64,000 nt of DNA, from NCBI GenBank assembly GCA_963702955.1, contig OY969774.1, positions 806,001-870,000 of the forward strand. The letters run 5' to 3'. A model generated the notes under the pieces. That model was not told where the DNA came from. It did not search any database and saw nothing but the letters and a program-made list of their open reading frames with translations. Every line of letters begins with the position of its first letter. Position 1 is the first letter of the stretch. A program made the position numbers and the translations under genes. This DNA comes from VRUE01 sp963702955 (GTDB lineage Bacteria; Actinomycetota; Thermoleophilia; Solirubrobacterales; 70-9). Shown in pieces: positions 24,229 to 36,378 of this stretch.

Positions 24229-26010
24229 TCAGCCCCCGACCCGCTCGGTGTGGGCTATTCGTTCGACCAGGGCGGCTCGTTCGCGGCTGAGGGCGGCGCG
24301 GCGCTCGTAGTCGTCGGCCTCGCCGGCGGCGGCGATCTCCGACTCGATGCGGCGTTGCTCGAGCAGCAGGTAGTTGAGGTCCATCGCCTCCGACGAGGCG
24401 GGCTCGTCGTGGGCGAGGATGACCAGCTCGGCGATCAGGCCGGAGAGCTCGTCGTCGTCGTGGGGAAGGTTCGAAGCGGGGTCCTCGGGGTGTTCGCGCA
24501 GCCAGGTCGCGGCCCGAACGCCGCTCGGCGAGAGGTGCGCGTCGGTGAGGCGCGCCAGGTAGTCCCTGCCCTCGGCCGGCAGGGCGATGCACATCGCCAG
24601 CAGGGCGCGCTCGCGCCGTTCGCGCGAGGTCAGCTCCCCCCCCTGGCGCCCACGCGGAGTCGCTCCTCCCCCGCCCCGAGGCGGTTCCGCGGAACCGCCG
24701 CTCAGCGGCTTCGCCGCAACCACCCTTCCCTTCACGGTTGCGGGATCCATGTCGAGGCGATCGGCCACTCGCTGAATCAGCGCATCTTGGCTTGCGCCTT
24801 CTCCCACGCCGGCGACCACGGGTGCGATTTCCGTGTTCAACGTCCGATCCCGCTCGGCCGGACTTGCCCCCCGGGTCCGCTCCAGCGCCAGCCCGACCTG
24901 GAAGGCCGGCAGGTCGACCGCGTCCTCGACCAGCGCCCGGAAGCGCTCCGCACCACCCTCCGCAGCGATCATCTCCGCCGGGTCCTCGCCGGCCGGCATC
25001 GCCGCCACCCGCAGCCGCACCTTGCGACCCGCCGCGACCCGCTGCGCCCGCAGCATCGCCTCCTGCCCCGCCGCGTCGGCGTCGAGCGCCAGCACGACCT
25101 CGTCGACCATCCCCGACAGCGCCGCCACCTGCTCCTCGGTGATCGCCGTGCCCATCACCCCGACCGCCTCGCCGACGCCCGCCTGATGCAGCGCCAGCAC
25201 GTCGGTATAGCCCTCGACCACCACCGCCCGCCCCGCCTTGGCGATCGCCTCCTTGGCGAGGTCGATCCCGTACAGCATCCGGCTCTTGTGGAAGAAGTCG
25301 GTCTCCGCCGTGTTGACGTACTTCGCCCCCTGGTCGGAGCGCATCGCCCGCCCGCCGAAGCCGAGCGTGCGCCCGCGCCGGTCGCGGATCGGGAACATGA
25401 TCCGCTCGCGGAAGCGGTCGTACTCGCCGCCGCTGCGCCCCTTCTGCGCCAGCCCGACCGCGCGCAGTTCCTCGACCTTGAAGCCGGCGCGCTGGCCGCG
25501 CAACAGGACCGTGTCCCAGGCGCTCGGCGCGTAGCCGACGCCGAAGGCCCGCAGCACCTCCTCGCCCAGCCCGCGGCCGGCCAGGTAGTCCCGCGCCTTC
25601 GCCGCCTCCGGCGCGTCCCAGAGGAAGTTGGCGTAGAAGACGGCGACGCGGTCGAGCAGGTCCCCCAGCCGGCGCCGCTGTTGCCGCCGCGCCTCGGCCT
25701 GTGGGTCCTCGCGCTCGCGCTGCAGCTCGACCCCGTAGCGATCGGCCAGCAGCTCGACCGCCTCTGCGAACCCCAGCCCCTCCTTCTCCTCGACGAACTT
25801 GATCGTGTCGCCCCCCACCCCGCAGCCGAAGCAGTGGTAGAGCTTTTCCTGCGCGTCAACCGAGAACGAGGGCGTGCGCTCCTCGTGGAACGGGCAGAGG
25901 CCGACCCAGCGGGCGCCCTGGCGGCGCAGATCGGTGTGGGCCGAGATCACCTCGACTATGTCCACGGCCTGCTTGACCCGCTCCAGGCTCTCCTCGGAGA
26001 TCAGCGCCAT
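24229..26010 (-). CDS. dnaG: DNA primase DnaG
   Basis: DnaG makes RNA primers at the replication fork. The 593-residue product has the N-terminal zinc-binding domain (CPFHEERTPSFSV and YHCFGCGVGGDTIKF), the TOPRIM catalytic core (AVVVEGYTDVLALHQAG and DADAAGQEAMLRA) and a C-terminal helicase-interaction domain. An extra low-complexity linker (GGSAEPPRGGGGATPRGRQGG) precedes that last domain. Its ATG overlaps the dgt stop by one base (TGATG). dgt-dnaG adjacency is a common actinobacterial arrangement. Confidence 0.96.
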   Translation of the reverse strand: MALISEESLERVKQAVDIVEVISAHTDLRRQGARWVGLCPFHEERTPSFSVDAQEKLYHCFGCGVGGDTIKFVEEKEGLGFAEAVELLADRYGVELQREREDPQAEARRQQRRRLGDLLDRVAVFYANFLWDAPEAAKARDYLAGRGLGEEVLRAFGVGYAPSAWDTVLLRGQRAGFKVEELRAVGLAQKGRSGGEYDRFRERIMFPIRDRRGRTLGFGGRAMRSDQGAKYVNTAETDFFHKSRMLYGIDLAKEAIAKAGRAVVVEGYTDVLALHQAGVGEAVGVMGTAITEEQVAALSGMVDEVVLALDADAAGQEAMLRAQRVAAGRKVRLRVAAMPAGEDPAEMIAAEGGAERFRALVEDAVDLPAFQVGLALERTRGASPAERDRTLNTEIAPVVAGVGEGASQDALIQRVADRLDMDPATVKGRVVAAKPLSGGSAEPPRGGGGATPRGRQGGELTSRERRERALLAMCIALPAEGRDYLARLTDAHLSPSGVRAATWLREHPEDPASNLPHDDDELSGLIAELVILAHDEPASSEAMDLNYLLLEQRRIESEIAAAGEADDYERRAALSRERAALVERIAHTERVGG

Positions 26011-27020
26011 CAGAAGCGCGCCTCCTCGGGCACGGTCAGCTCGGCGAAGCGGGCGATGCAGTAGCGGTCGGTCATCCCGGCGACGTAGTCGGCGACCCGC
26101 TGGCAGTCGCTCGCCCCGGGCTCGCTCTCCGGCGTCTCCCCGGGGTGCTCCAGGTAGTGGTCGAAGAGGCCGCGGACGGCGCCGTGGACCCGCTCCTGCT
26201 CGCGCCGCGCCGCCTCGCCCAGGTAGACGCGGTCGAACATGAACTTGCGCAGCCGCAGCATCGCCCCGCCGACCTCCTCGCTCTGCTCGATCTCACCGGC
26301 CGTCTGCGAGCGCTCGACGATGTCGCGGACCAGGGTGTCGATCCGCTTCGACCCGGTCGGACCGAGCAGCTCGATCTCCGCGGCGGGCAGGTCCTCGGCA
26401 CGCAGGATCCCGGCCCGCAGGGCGTCGTCGATGTCGTGGTTGATGTAGGCGACGCGGTCGACCAGCTTGACGATCCGCCCCTCCAGCGTCGCCGGCCGAT
26501 CGGAGCCGGTGTGGTTGAGGATGCCGTCGCGCACCTGCTCGGTCAGGTTCAGCCCCGCCCCGTCGCGCTCGAGCACGTCGACCACCCGCAGCGAGTGGAC
26601 GTTGTGACGGAAGCCGGAGCCGCAGCGCTCGCGCAGCGCCGCGTCGAGCGCGTCCTCGCCGGAGTGGCCGAAGGGCGGGTGGCCGAGATCGTGGCCGAGC
26701 CCGATCGCCTCGGTCAGGTCCTCGTTGAGGCCGAGCGCGCGCGCCACCGTGCGGGCGATCCCGCAGGCCTCCAGGGTGTGGGTGAGGCGGGTCCGGTAGT
26801 GGTCGCCTTCGGGAGCGATGAAGACCTGGGTCTTGTGCTTGAGCCGACGGAAGGCCTTCGAGTGGACGATCCGGTCGCGGTCGCGCTGGAAGGGCGTGCG
26901 CAGCGGGCTGTCGGACTCCTCCACCTGCCGCTTGGCCGGGTAGGACGGCGTCGCCAGGTCGGAGAGGAACTCGGCCTCCCAGGCTCTTACGCGGTCCTCC
27001 AGAGTCGCCGTGGCCTGCAC
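26010..27020 (-). CDS. dgt: dGTPase-like HD-domain triphosphohydrolase
   Basis: A deoxyguanosinetriphosphate triphosphohydrolase-like HD enzyme of 336 residues, controlling dNTP pools. HD-superfamily metal ligands are seen as HTLEACGIA and AIGLGHDLGHPPFGHSGEDAL, with further ligands in YINHDIDDA. Upstream RTPFQRDRDRIVHSKAFRRLKHKTQV is diagnostic. The GTG at 27020 is chosen since the frame upstream is arginine-rich and unlike protein. Lies 22 bp after recO and overlaps dnaG. Confidence 0.95.
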   Translation of the reverse strand: MQATATLEDRVRAWEAEFLSDLATPSYPAKRQVEESDSPLRTPFQRDRDRIVHSKAFRRLKHKTQVFIAPEGDHYRTRLTHTLEACGIARTVARALGLNEDLTEAIGLGHDLGHPPFGHSGEDALDAALRERCGSGFRHNVHSLRVVDVLERDGAGLNLTEQVRDGILNHTGSDRPATLEGRIVKLVDRVAYINHDIDDALRAGILRAEDLPAAEIELLGPTGSKRIDTLVRDIVERSQTAGEIEQSEEVGGAMLRLRKFMFDRVYLGEAARREQERVHGAVRGLFDHYLEHPGETPESEPGASDCQRVADYVAGMTDRYCIARFAELTVPEEARF

Positions 27021-27042
27021 GGTCCCGATCCTAGGGCCTGGC

Positions 27043-27768
27043 TCAAGCCGCGGAGCGGAGCTGGACGTGCGCGTGGTGCTCGAGCGTCTCGCCGACCGCC
27101 CGCTCGACCTGGCGCAGCGCCCCCTCCCCCGCCTCCGGCGCCTCGGCCAGCGGCGCCGCGATCGCCCCGACCATGAAGGCGTGCGCCTCCTCGGAGAACG
27201 GGAAGGCACCCGCTTCGCAGCTCGCGCAGACGACCCCGCCCGCGGCGCCGGAGAAGCCGACCAGGTGCTCCGCCTCGCCACAGCTCACGCAGGAGGCGAG
27301 CTCCGGCGAGAAGCCGGCGGCGAGCGCCAGCTTGAGGCGGAAGGAGAGCGCCGTCTCCAGCGCCGCAGCCCGCTCCGCCGTCGGGTCGTCGAGCAGCGCC
27401 AGGTAGCGGCAGAGCAGGTTGTAGGCGGGCGGGTTGGGCTCGGCCGAATCGAGCAGCCGCAGGACCGCGTCGCAGCCGCGGGCGGCCGCGGTCAGCGCCG
27501 GGCCCGAGGAGCGCAGCCGCGGGTAGCCCTCGACGGTGGAGACGCCGGTGACGGTGAGCAGCTCGCCGCGCCCTTCGTGCAACATCAGGTCGAGCCGGAA
27601 GAACGGCTCCAGCCGCCCGCCGAAGCGCGAGCGCGGCTTGCGCGCCCCCTTGGCGATCGCGCCGATCCGCCCCCGCTTTGCGGAGTAGAGGTGGAGGATG
27701 CGGTCGGCCTCGCCGTAGCGGATGCTGCGCAGGACGACCGCCTCCGTCTTCAGCGTGGTTCCGGGCAT
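27043..27768 (-). CDS. recO: DNA repair protein RecO
   Basis: RecO anneals complementary strands and loads RecA with RecR and RecF. The 241-residue product starts with the OB-fold segment TLKTEAVVLRSIRYGEADRILHLYS, followed by RGRIGAIAKGARKPRSRFGGRLEPF. A four-cysteine zinc site (CVSCGEAEHLV...GVVCASCEAG) follows. The ATG at 27768 lies four bases after the mutM stop. Encoded between mutM and dgt in a repair/replication operon. Confidence 0.94.
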   Translation of the reverse strand: MPGTTLKTEAVVLRSIRYGEADRILHLYSAKRGRIGAIAKGARKPRSRFGGRLEPFFRLDLMLHEGRGELLTVTGVSTVEGYPRLRSSGPALTAAARGCDAVLRLLDSAEPNPPAYNLLCRYLALLDDPTAERAAALETALSFRLKLALAAGFSPELASCVSCGEAEHLVGFSGAAGGVVCASCEAGAFPFSEEAHAFMVGAIAAPLAEAPEAGEGALRQVERAVGETLEHHAHVQLRSAA

Positions 27769-27772
27769 GACC

Positions 27773-28642
27773 CTACGGTGAATGGCGCGCCGGACGACGG
27801 CGGCGGCGCGGTTTGCGCCGCAGCTTCGCCTGGCACTCCGGACAGAAGTAGGTCGAGCGCCCGCCGACGACGATCCGCTCGATCGTCCCCCCGCAGCGCG
27901 GGCAGGGCTCGCCCTCGCGGGTGTGGACGAGGAACTCGTCCTGCATCCGTCCGCGCTCGCCGCGGCCGTCGCGATAGTCGTCGATCGAGGCACCGCCGCC
28001 GTCGATCCCCGCCTCCAGCGCCGCGACCACTCCGTCGCGCAGCGCCTGCAGGTGCTCGGGCTTCATCGAGCCGGCGGGCGAGAGCGGATGCAGCCGCGCC
28101 CGGAACAGCGCCTCGTCGGCGTAGATGTTGCCGACCCCGGCGATCCCCTTCTGGTCGAGCAGGAAGGACTTCAGCGGGACGCTGCGCCCGGCCGCGATCT
28201 CGCCCAGCGCCTCGGGCGTGAACTCCGCCGAGAGCGGCTCGATGCCCAGCCGGGACTCGAAGTGCTCGTCAAGGTCGCCATCGTCGAGCAAGAGAGCCTC
28301 GCCGAAGCGGCGCGGATCGGTGAACCAGACCTCGCGGCCGTCGTCGAGCCGGAAGCGGGCCCGCAAGTGGCGCTCCTCGGTCGAGCGCTCGGAGATGACC
28401 AGATTGCCGGTCATCCGCAGGTGCATGACCAGCGTCCGTCCCCCCGACAGCCCCAGCAGCAGGTACTTGCCGCGCCGCCCGAGACCCTCGATCCTGTGGC
28501 CCGAGACCGCATCCTCCAGCTCCTCCGGCACCACCGGCCGCGACCAGCGCGTGTCGTATATCTCGAGCGCCTCGATCCGCCGCCCTTCCAGCTCCGGCTC
28601 GAGCTGACGGCAGACCGTCTCGACCTCGGGCAGCTCGGGCAT
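27773..28642 (-). CDS. mutM: Formamidopyrimidine-DNA glycosylase MutM/Fpg
   Basis: Fpg removes 8-oxoguanine and formamidopyrimidines and cuts the strand by beta/delta elimination. The 289-residue protein starts PELPEVETV with the catalytic Pro2/Glu3. RRGKYLLLGL carries the conserved Lys, LHLRMTG follows, and the C-terminal zinc finger is CPRCGGTIERIVVGGRSTYFCPECQ. A basic tail ([15 protein letters not shown]) is a lineage feature. Classic Nei/Fpg discrimination favours Fpg because of the PELPE start and zinc finger, though some paralogues share these. Confidence 0.93.
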   Translation of the reverse strand: MPELPEVETVCRQLEPELEGRRIEALEIYDTRWSRPVVPEELEDAVSGHRIEGLGRRGKYLLLGLSGGRTLVMHLRMTGNLVISERSTEERHLRARFRLDDGREVWFTDPRRFGEALLLDDGDLDEHFESRLGIEPLSAEFTPEALGEIAAGRSVPLKSFLLDQKGIAGVGNIYADEALFRARLHPLSPAGSMKPEHLQALRDGVVAALEAGIDGGGASIDDYRDGRGERGRMQDEFLVHTREGEPCPRCGGTIERIVVGGRSTYFCPECQAKLRRKPRRRRRPARHSP

Positions 28643-28654
28643 CGCCCGGTTCTA

Positions 28655-29602
28655 TCAGCCCTCGATCGCCCGCGGGTGCGCCTTGAAGTAGACGTCCTTC
28701 AGCTGCTCGCCGGAGAGGTGCGTGTACATCTGCGTGGTCGCGATGTCGGCGTGGCCGAGCATCTCCTGCACGGCGCGCAGGTCGCAGCCCCCCGCCAGCA
28801 GGTGGGTGGCGAAGCTGTGGCGCAGCGTGTGCGGGCTCATCTGCCCGGCCAGGCCCGCCTCGCGGGCGTGGCGCTGGACGATTTTGTAGAGGCCCTGGCG
28901 GCTCAGCGGCCCGCCGCGGAAGTTGACGAACAGCTTCGGCTCATGCCGCTCGCCGACCAGCTTCGGCCGGCCGCCGCGCAGGTAGGCGGAGATCGCCGCG
29001 ATCGCCTGCCGGCCGAGCGGCACCAGCCGCTCCTTGGAGCCCTTGCCGCGAGCGCGGAGGAAGCCCTCGTGCAGGTCGACGTCGCTCGTCTCCAGCCCGA
29101 TCGTCTCCGAGGCCCGCAGGCCGCACGCGTACATCACCTCGAGCAGCGCCCGGTCGCGCAGCGTCGTCGGCTCGCTGCCGCGCGGCGCCGCGAGCAGCTT
29201 CTGCACCTCGGAGTAGTTGAGGACCTGGGGCAGCTTCCTGGCGCGGCGCGGCGCGCTCAGCGCCGCGGTCGGGTCGTCGCCGATCAGCTCGTCGCGGCGC
29301 AGGTGCTTGTAGAAGGAGCGCAGGCAGGCGGTCTTGCGGTGGATGGTCGCCGCCGAGCAGGCGGGGCGGTTGTTGCCGGTCGCCAGGTCGGCGAGGAAGT
29401 CGCCGATGTCGGCCGGCCGCGCCTCGAGCGCGTCGAGGCTGTGGGCGGCGAGGTATTCGCCGTACTGGAGCAGGTCGGTGCGATAGGCGTTCAGCGTGTT
29501 GCGCGAGAGCCCCCGCTCCAGCTCCAGGTAGGAGAGGAAGTCGAGGACGAGTCCCTCGAAGCGAGTCTCGGCCGCGGGGCGGGGAGCGACGGCGACAGCC
29601 AT
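28655..29602 (-). CDS. xerD: Site-specific tyrosine recombinase XerD-like
   Basis: A 315-residue tyrosine recombinase that resolves chromosome dimers at dif. It has the N-terminal SAM-like core-binding domain (FLSYLELERGLSRNTLNAYRTDL) and catalytic residues: Arg in ACGLRASE, Lys in ARGKGSKERLVPLG, His-x-x-Arg in PHTLRHSFATHLL, and the later His and Tyr in GHADIATTQMYTH. The length and the position beside the pyrG block match chromosomal XerD in actinobacteria rather than a phage integrase. No att-like repeat is seen next to it. Confidence 0.93.
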   Translation of the reverse strand: MAVAVAPRPAAETRFEGLVLDFLSYLELERGLSRNTLNAYRTDLLQYGEYLAAHSLDALEARPADIGDFLADLATGNNRPACSAATIHRKTACLRSFYKHLRRDELIGDDPTAALSAPRRARKLPQVLNYSEVQKLLAAPRGSEPTTLRDRALLEVMYACGLRASETIGLETSDVDLHEGFLRARGKGSKERLVPLGRQAIAAISAYLRGGRPKLVGERHEPKLFVNFRGGPLSRQGLYKIVQRHAREAGLAGQMSPHTLRHSFATHLLAGGCDLRAVQEMLGHADIATTQMYTHLSGEQLKDVYFKAHPRAIEG

Positions 29603-29627
29603 GCCGGGTGGTTCTGCCGCGCCGGCC

Positions 29628-30644
29628 TCATCCCTTGCCGCGCAAGGCGGCGCCCGCGGCGAGCGGCGCGGCGAAGAACAGCGGGTCCTCCGCGAGGTCG
29701 CGGCCCATCGTGCGAGTCGGCAGGCCGGTGGCGGCGTAGCCGGCGAGGTCGGCGGGGGCTTCGCGCAGTTTGTGGCGCCAGCCCGAGGCCTCGGCGAGCA
29801 GCGCGGTCGCGACCGGCTCTCCCGCCGGCACGGCGACCTCGACCGGGCCGAGCAGCATCCGCATCACGGTCAGCGTGTGATGGCTGACGATCCGGTGGCG
29901 GTCGCGCAGGTCAGCAGCAGAGAGCCGCGGCGAGAGCAGGGTCGGGAGGCCGAGGGCGAGGGCGGCGTGGGCGCTGTCGAGCGCCGCCATGCCGCCGTGG
30001 CCAAACGCCGTCTCGGAGCCGATCATCCCCGGGCCGGGACCGACCAGGGCCGCGTCCCAGCCAAGCTCGCCGGCGGCTGCGTCGAGCGCGCCCGCCACCG
30101 AGAGCGCCTCCTGCTCGCCGCCGTAGGCAGGCGCCGCGGTGACGTGTCCGCAGAGCAGGCCGCGCTCGCGCAGCTCGGCGACGTCGCGACTGAGCGTGCC
30201 CGGCAGCGCCCCGCCCGCCGTCTGCACGTAGCCGAGCTTCAGCCCCGGCCGTGCCTGCCCAGCCGCCCAGGCGGCCGGCGCCAGGTGCCCGTGCAGCGGC
30301 AGGACGAGAACCGGAATCCCCCCTGCCGCTCCCTGCTCGCCGAAACCGCGCTCGACCGGCTGGACCGGGTGCTGGAGCGAGGAGTAGTTGAGCTTCATCA
30401 CGTGCTCCTCGCCGCCCTCGCCGCCCTGCAGGCCGCGGGTCAGGTTGACGTGGACGACGTCGAAGCCGCCGGAGCCGAGCCCGAGGTCGAGCGCGGCGAC
30501 GTTGACCACGACCTCGTCGCCCTCGCGCATCTCGCCGAGCAGCGACTCGTCGGCCCAGGCCGGGCGCCGCTCGCCGTCGACCTCGACCGTCAGCGGGTCC
30601 TCGCCGACGACGACGCCCCGGCGCAGCTTCAGCCGCCCGCTCAC
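29628..30644 (-). CDS. DUF3866 protein
   Basis: A 338-residue protein of the DUF3866 family, found beside xerD or pyrG in many actinobacteria; its function is not established. Seen: a beta-rich N-terminal domain (RLKLRRGVVVGEDPLTVEVDG), then MKLNYSSLQHPVQPVE and LPLHGHLAPAAWAAG, and a repeated Gly/Ala-rich half (GWDAALVGPGPGMIGSETAFGHGG). Overlaps the M20 peptidase gene by four bases. No catalytic motif is recognised. Confidence 0.87.
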   Translation of the reverse strand: MSGRLKLRRGVVVGEDPLTVEVDGERRPAWADESLLGEMREGDEVVVNVAALDLGLGSGGFDVVHVNLTRGLQGGEGGEEHVMKLNYSSLQHPVQPVERGFGEQGAAGGIPVLVLPLHGHLAPAAWAAGQARPGLKLGYVQTAGGALPGTLSRDVAELRERGLLCGHVTAAPAYGGEQEALSVAGALDAAAGELGWDAALVGPGPGMIGSETAFGHGGMAALDSAHAALALGLPTLLSPRLSAADLRDRHRIVSHHTLTVMRMLLGPVEVAVPAGEPVATALLAEASGWRHKLREAPADLAGYAATGLPTRTMGRDLAEDPLFFAAPLAAGAALRGKG

Positions 30645-31756
30645 CCCGAGGCGGGATCGGCGCCGGCCTCGGCGACAATCCCTTCGCAGACCTCGAGCAT
30701 CGCGTCGAGGCTGCGCAGCGAGACGCTCTCGTCGGCGGTGTGGTTGGCCTCGGTCCCGTTGGCGAGCAGGATGCAGTCGAAGCCGCCGGCGATCAGCGCG
30801 TTGGCGTCGCTGCCGCCGCCGGTCGCGGTCCGCACCGGCTCGAAGCCGGCTCGGCGCAGGCCCGCCTCGGCGAGTTCGAGCGAGCGCGAGGACGGCGGGA
30901 TCTCGTAGCCGCGGAACAGCTCCTCGACCCGCACGTCAACGTCGCAGCCGTGCTCGCTCGCCCCCCAGGCGCAGGCCTCTGTCAGCTCGCCGGCGACCGC
31001 GGCGGCGCGGTCGGCGCCGAGGCTGCGGGCCTCGGCGAGGATCCCGCAGTGACCGGGCACCACGTTGCCCGAGGTGCCGCCGGAGATCAGGCCGACGTTG
31101 GCGGTCGTGTTCTCGTCGAGCCTTCCCAGCTCCATCCGCGCGATCGCCGCGGCCGCGGCGGCGATCGCGCTGCTGCCGTCCTCGGGCCGGATCCCGGCGT
31201 GCGCCTCGACCCCGGCGAAGTCGGCGCGGATCTGCTGCTGGGTCGGTGAGAGGACGATCACCTCGCCGATCGCGCTGGCGTGGTCGAGGATGAAGCCGCA
31301 GTCGGAGCGCAGGACGCTCGCGTCGAAGGCCTTGGCGCCGCGCAGCCCCTGCTCCTCGGCGACGGTCAGCAGCAGCTCGATCCCGACCGGCGGCGGCTCG
31401 GACGCGTAGCGAGCGACCAGCTCGACGAATACCGCAACCGCGGCCTTGTTGTCGGCGCCGAGGATCGTCTCGCCGCGGCTGCGGAAGACGCCTTCATCCT
31501 CGACCACCTCGATCTGGCCGGCGTGGGGCACGGTGTCGATGTGGGCGCAGAACATCGCCCAGCGGTCGCCGCGACCGGGCAGCCGGGCGAGGATGTTGCC
31601 GGCGCCGGCTTCGGCCGGGCCGGCGGCGTCGTCCTCGCTCAACTCGAGCCCGAGCGCCCGCAGTTCGGCAGCGAGCGTGTCGGCGACCTCGCGCTCCTCC
31701 CCGGTCGGGCTGCGGATCTCGCAGAGCCGCACGAACGTCTCATGGAGCCTCTCCAC
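30641..31756 (-). CDS. M20-family metallopeptidase (PepT/CPG2-like)
   Basis: A 371-residue zinc peptidase or amidohydrolase of family M20. Metal and catalytic motifs are CAHIDTVPHAG, ILGADNKAAVAVFVEL and TVAEEQGLRGAKAF, with a C-terminal ANHTADESV that supplies the last metal His. The dimerisation domain is about residues 180-290. The GTG start lies 11 bases after pyrG's stop. Overlap with DUF3866 downstream suggests co-translation. Closest in style to PepT tripeptidases. Confidence 0.91.
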   Translation of the reverse strand: MERLHETFVRLCEIRSPTGEEREVADTLAAELRALGLELSEDDAAGPAEAGAGNILARLPGRGDRWAMFCAHIDTVPHAGQIEVVEDEGVFRSRGETILGADNKAAVAVFVELVARYASEPPPVGIELLLTVAEEQGLRGAKAFDASVLRSDCGFILDHASAIGEVIVLSPTQQQIRADFAGVEAHAGIRPEDGSSAIAAAAAAIARMELGRLDENTTANVGLISGGTSGNVVPGHCGILAEARSLGADRAAAVAGELTEACAWGASEHGCDVDVRVEELFRGYEIPPSSRSLELAEAGLRRAGFEPVRTATGGGSDANALIAGGFDCILLANGTEANHTADESVSLRSLDAMLEVCEGIVAEAGADPASG

Positions 31757-31766
31757 GACGGACAGG

Positions 31767-34263
<2,497 letters not shown>

Positions 34264-34267
<4 letters not shown>

Positions 34268-35130
34268 CGGCGCGGCGCCAGCAGGTCCGGCAGCAGCTGG
34301 TCGGCGCTGCCCTTGATCCCGAAGCTGCCCTCGGCGCCGAGCAGCGCGAAGACGGTCGCCAGCCGCCCGGCGACGAGGTCGACGTCGTCGACGCTGGAGA
34401 GGTCGTTGGCGGCGAAGAAGGAGATCGACGAGGGTTCCGCGCTCGTGCTCTCGACCCCGACCGCGGGGGTGTGCGTGCCGACGATGCCGCCCATCAGCCC
34501 GGACTCGATCCGCCCCGCGGTCGCCCGCTGCAGCGGTCCCATTTCCTGCGGCTGATCGCGGACGACGATCACCCCGTCGAGCGCACCGAAGTTGCCGCTG
34601 GCGCGCGAGAAGAGGTGGCTGCGGACCCGTTTCAATAGCGTCCCGCCGCGGACCATCTGGCGCCCCACGCCGACCCCGAAGGCGGTCTGCGCTTCCGGGT
34701 TGCGGGCGATGCCCGCGAACCGGGTCTTCGCCAGGTCGCCGGCCAGGCCCTGGACGTCAACCGGCTCTCGCACGACGCCGACCCCGACCAGGCGCGCCCC
34801 GGTCGGCCCGAGCGCATCGTCGATCGCCCCGGCGACGTCGCCGGGCAGGTCGCCGAGAGCGATCAGGCCGATCCGCCGCCCCTGCAGCTGGTCGCGCACG
34901 AGCACCGGGTAGACGGCGCTGTCGAACGCGTTCGCCCGCCCCAGTTCCCCACTCAGTTCGCCGGCCCGCGCGCGGGCGTCCTGGAGGTTGCCGGTGAGGC
35001 TCTGCTCGAGGTCCTTGCGAGTGTTGGTCAGCGTGTCGCCGCCGAACTCGGCGCCGATCAGGATCCCGATCGCCAGGGCGAGGAAGATCGCGATCAGCGA
35101 AGTCGCGTGGTAGCGCGCGCTGTAACCCAT
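34264..35130 (-). CDS. steB: SteB/MctB-family cell-envelope protein
   Basis: A 288-residue protein of the family annotated as copper transporter MctB or SteB. It has one N-terminal membrane helix (SLIAIFLALAIGILIGAEFG), a short coiled-coil-like segment, and an extracytoplasmic domain (RIGLIALGDLPGDVAGAIDDALG). In corynebacteria SteA and SteB affect septation and cell-wall integrity; in mycobacteria MctB affects copper handling. Adjacency to steA and recN supports orthology. Overlaps the GT4 gene. Confidence 0.83.
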
Positions 35131-35165
35131 CGGCGGGGGAGGCTAGATGGTCGCCCGGCCAGGCG

Positions 35166-36353
35166 CTACAGCCCGAGCCAGATCTTCAGCTTCAGCCAGA
35201 GCAGTTCGAAGAGGTCGTTGAGAGCCGGCGAGGTGATCACGACGACCGCCAGCAGGACCGCGAAGGCGACCAGGAAGAGCGCCGCGGGGGCGACGGTCGA
35301 GGGCGGGTTGTAGAGGCGGGAGACTCCCTTCGCATCAACCAGCTTCTCGCCGATCCGCAGCCTGGTGAGGAAGGTCGAGGACATGCCGCCGCGGTCGCGG
35401 TCGAGGAACTCGATCAGGTTGAAGTGGGCGCCGACGCTGACGATCAGGTCCGCCCCCTTCTCGTAGGACATCAGCATCGCCACGTCCTCGCTGGTCCCCG
35501 CCGCGGGGACGACCGTGTGCTCGAGGCCCAGCGCGAGCAGGCGCTCCTGGCCCGGGGCGCGGCCGTCGGGATAGGCGTGGACGATCAGCTCGGCGCCGCA
35601 GCCGAGCGCCTCATCGCCGGCGGAGTCCATGTCGCCGAGGATCACGTCTGGCTTGAGGCCGGCTTCGAGACAGCCGTCGGCGCCGCCGTCGACGGCGACG
35701 ACCAGCGGCCGCACGTCGCGAATGTAGGCGCGCAGCGCCTTCAGGTCGCGGCGATGGCGCTCGCCGCGGACGACGATCAGCACCTGGCGGTCGCGGAACG
35801 AGGTCCGGATCGGTGGGAACTCGATGCTGCCGGTCAGCAGGTCGGCCTCCTGGCGGACGTGGGCGACCGTGTTCTCGGCGAACTCGGCGAGCGCTTCGTC
35901 GACCCGCGCGCGCTGCTCCTCGAAGCGGCGTTCGAGCTCCTCGGCGTCGAGCAGCCGGCCACGCAGCACCTCGCGCTCGCCGGCGCTGACCGCGCCGCCG
36001 CGGATCGCCAGCGGCTCTCCCTCGGCGAGCAGCTCGAAGGGGTCGGCGTCCTCGGCGTCGATCAGCGTCACCCCCGCTCGCACCAGCAGCAGCGGCCCGG
36101 CGTTGGGGTAGCGGCCGTCGCTGGACGGCGAGGCGTTGAGGACGACGCGAACCCCGGTCGCGATCAGCTCCTCGGCGGCGATCCGGTCGACGTTGACGTG
36201 GTCGATGACGGCGACGTCGCCGGGCCGCAGCCGCTTGACCAGGTCCTTGGTGCGGCGGCCGAGCCGCGCCTCGCCGTGGATCGCCTGCCCGGCAGACGCC
36301 CCGTTGCGACGCGAAAGCAACGCAGGGAGGCGTAGGCGACTGGCGGTAGCCAC
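35166..36353 (-). CDS. steA: SteA-like septation protein (thiamine-pyrophosphokinase-like domain)
   Basis: A 395-residue protein of the SteA family. The N-terminal part has GDVAVIDHVNVDRIAAEELIATGVRVVLNA; the central domain resembles thiamin pyrophosphokinase (VAVDGGADGCLEAGLKPDVILGDMDSAG); the C-terminus has one membrane helix (APAALFLVAFAVLLAVVVI). Known in Corynebacterium as cytokinesis-linked. It begins with GTG. In actinobacteria the order recN-steA-steB is common, as here. A 50-bp palindrome lies between it and recN. Confidence 0.86.
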   Translation of the reverse strand: MATASRLRLPALLSRRNGASAGQAIHGEARLGRRTKDLVKRLRPGDVAVIDHVNVDRIAAEELIATGVRVVLNASPSSDGRYPNAGPLLLVRAGVTLIDAEDADPFELLAEGEPLAIRGGAVSAGEREVLRGRLLDAEELERRFEEQRARVDEALAEFAENTVAHVRQEADLLTGSIEFPPIRTSFRDRQVLIVVRGERHRRDLKALRAYIRDVRPLVVAVDGGADGCLEAGLKPDVILGDMDSAGDEALGCGAELIVHAYPDGRAPGQERLLALGLEHTVVPAAGTSEDVAMLMSYEKGADLIVSVGAHFNLIEFLDRDRGGMSSTFLTRLRIGEKLVDAKGVSRLYNPPSTVAPAALFLVAFAVLLAVVVITSPALNDLFELLWLKLKIWLGL

Positions 36354-36378
36354 CGTGTGAGGTTACCCGCTCGAATGG

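Noticed and set aside
28655..29602. The XerD-like gene as an integrase of a mobile element
   Set aside because: It sits in the conserved xerD-pyrG neighbourhood, is full length and has no flanking repeats or tRNA.
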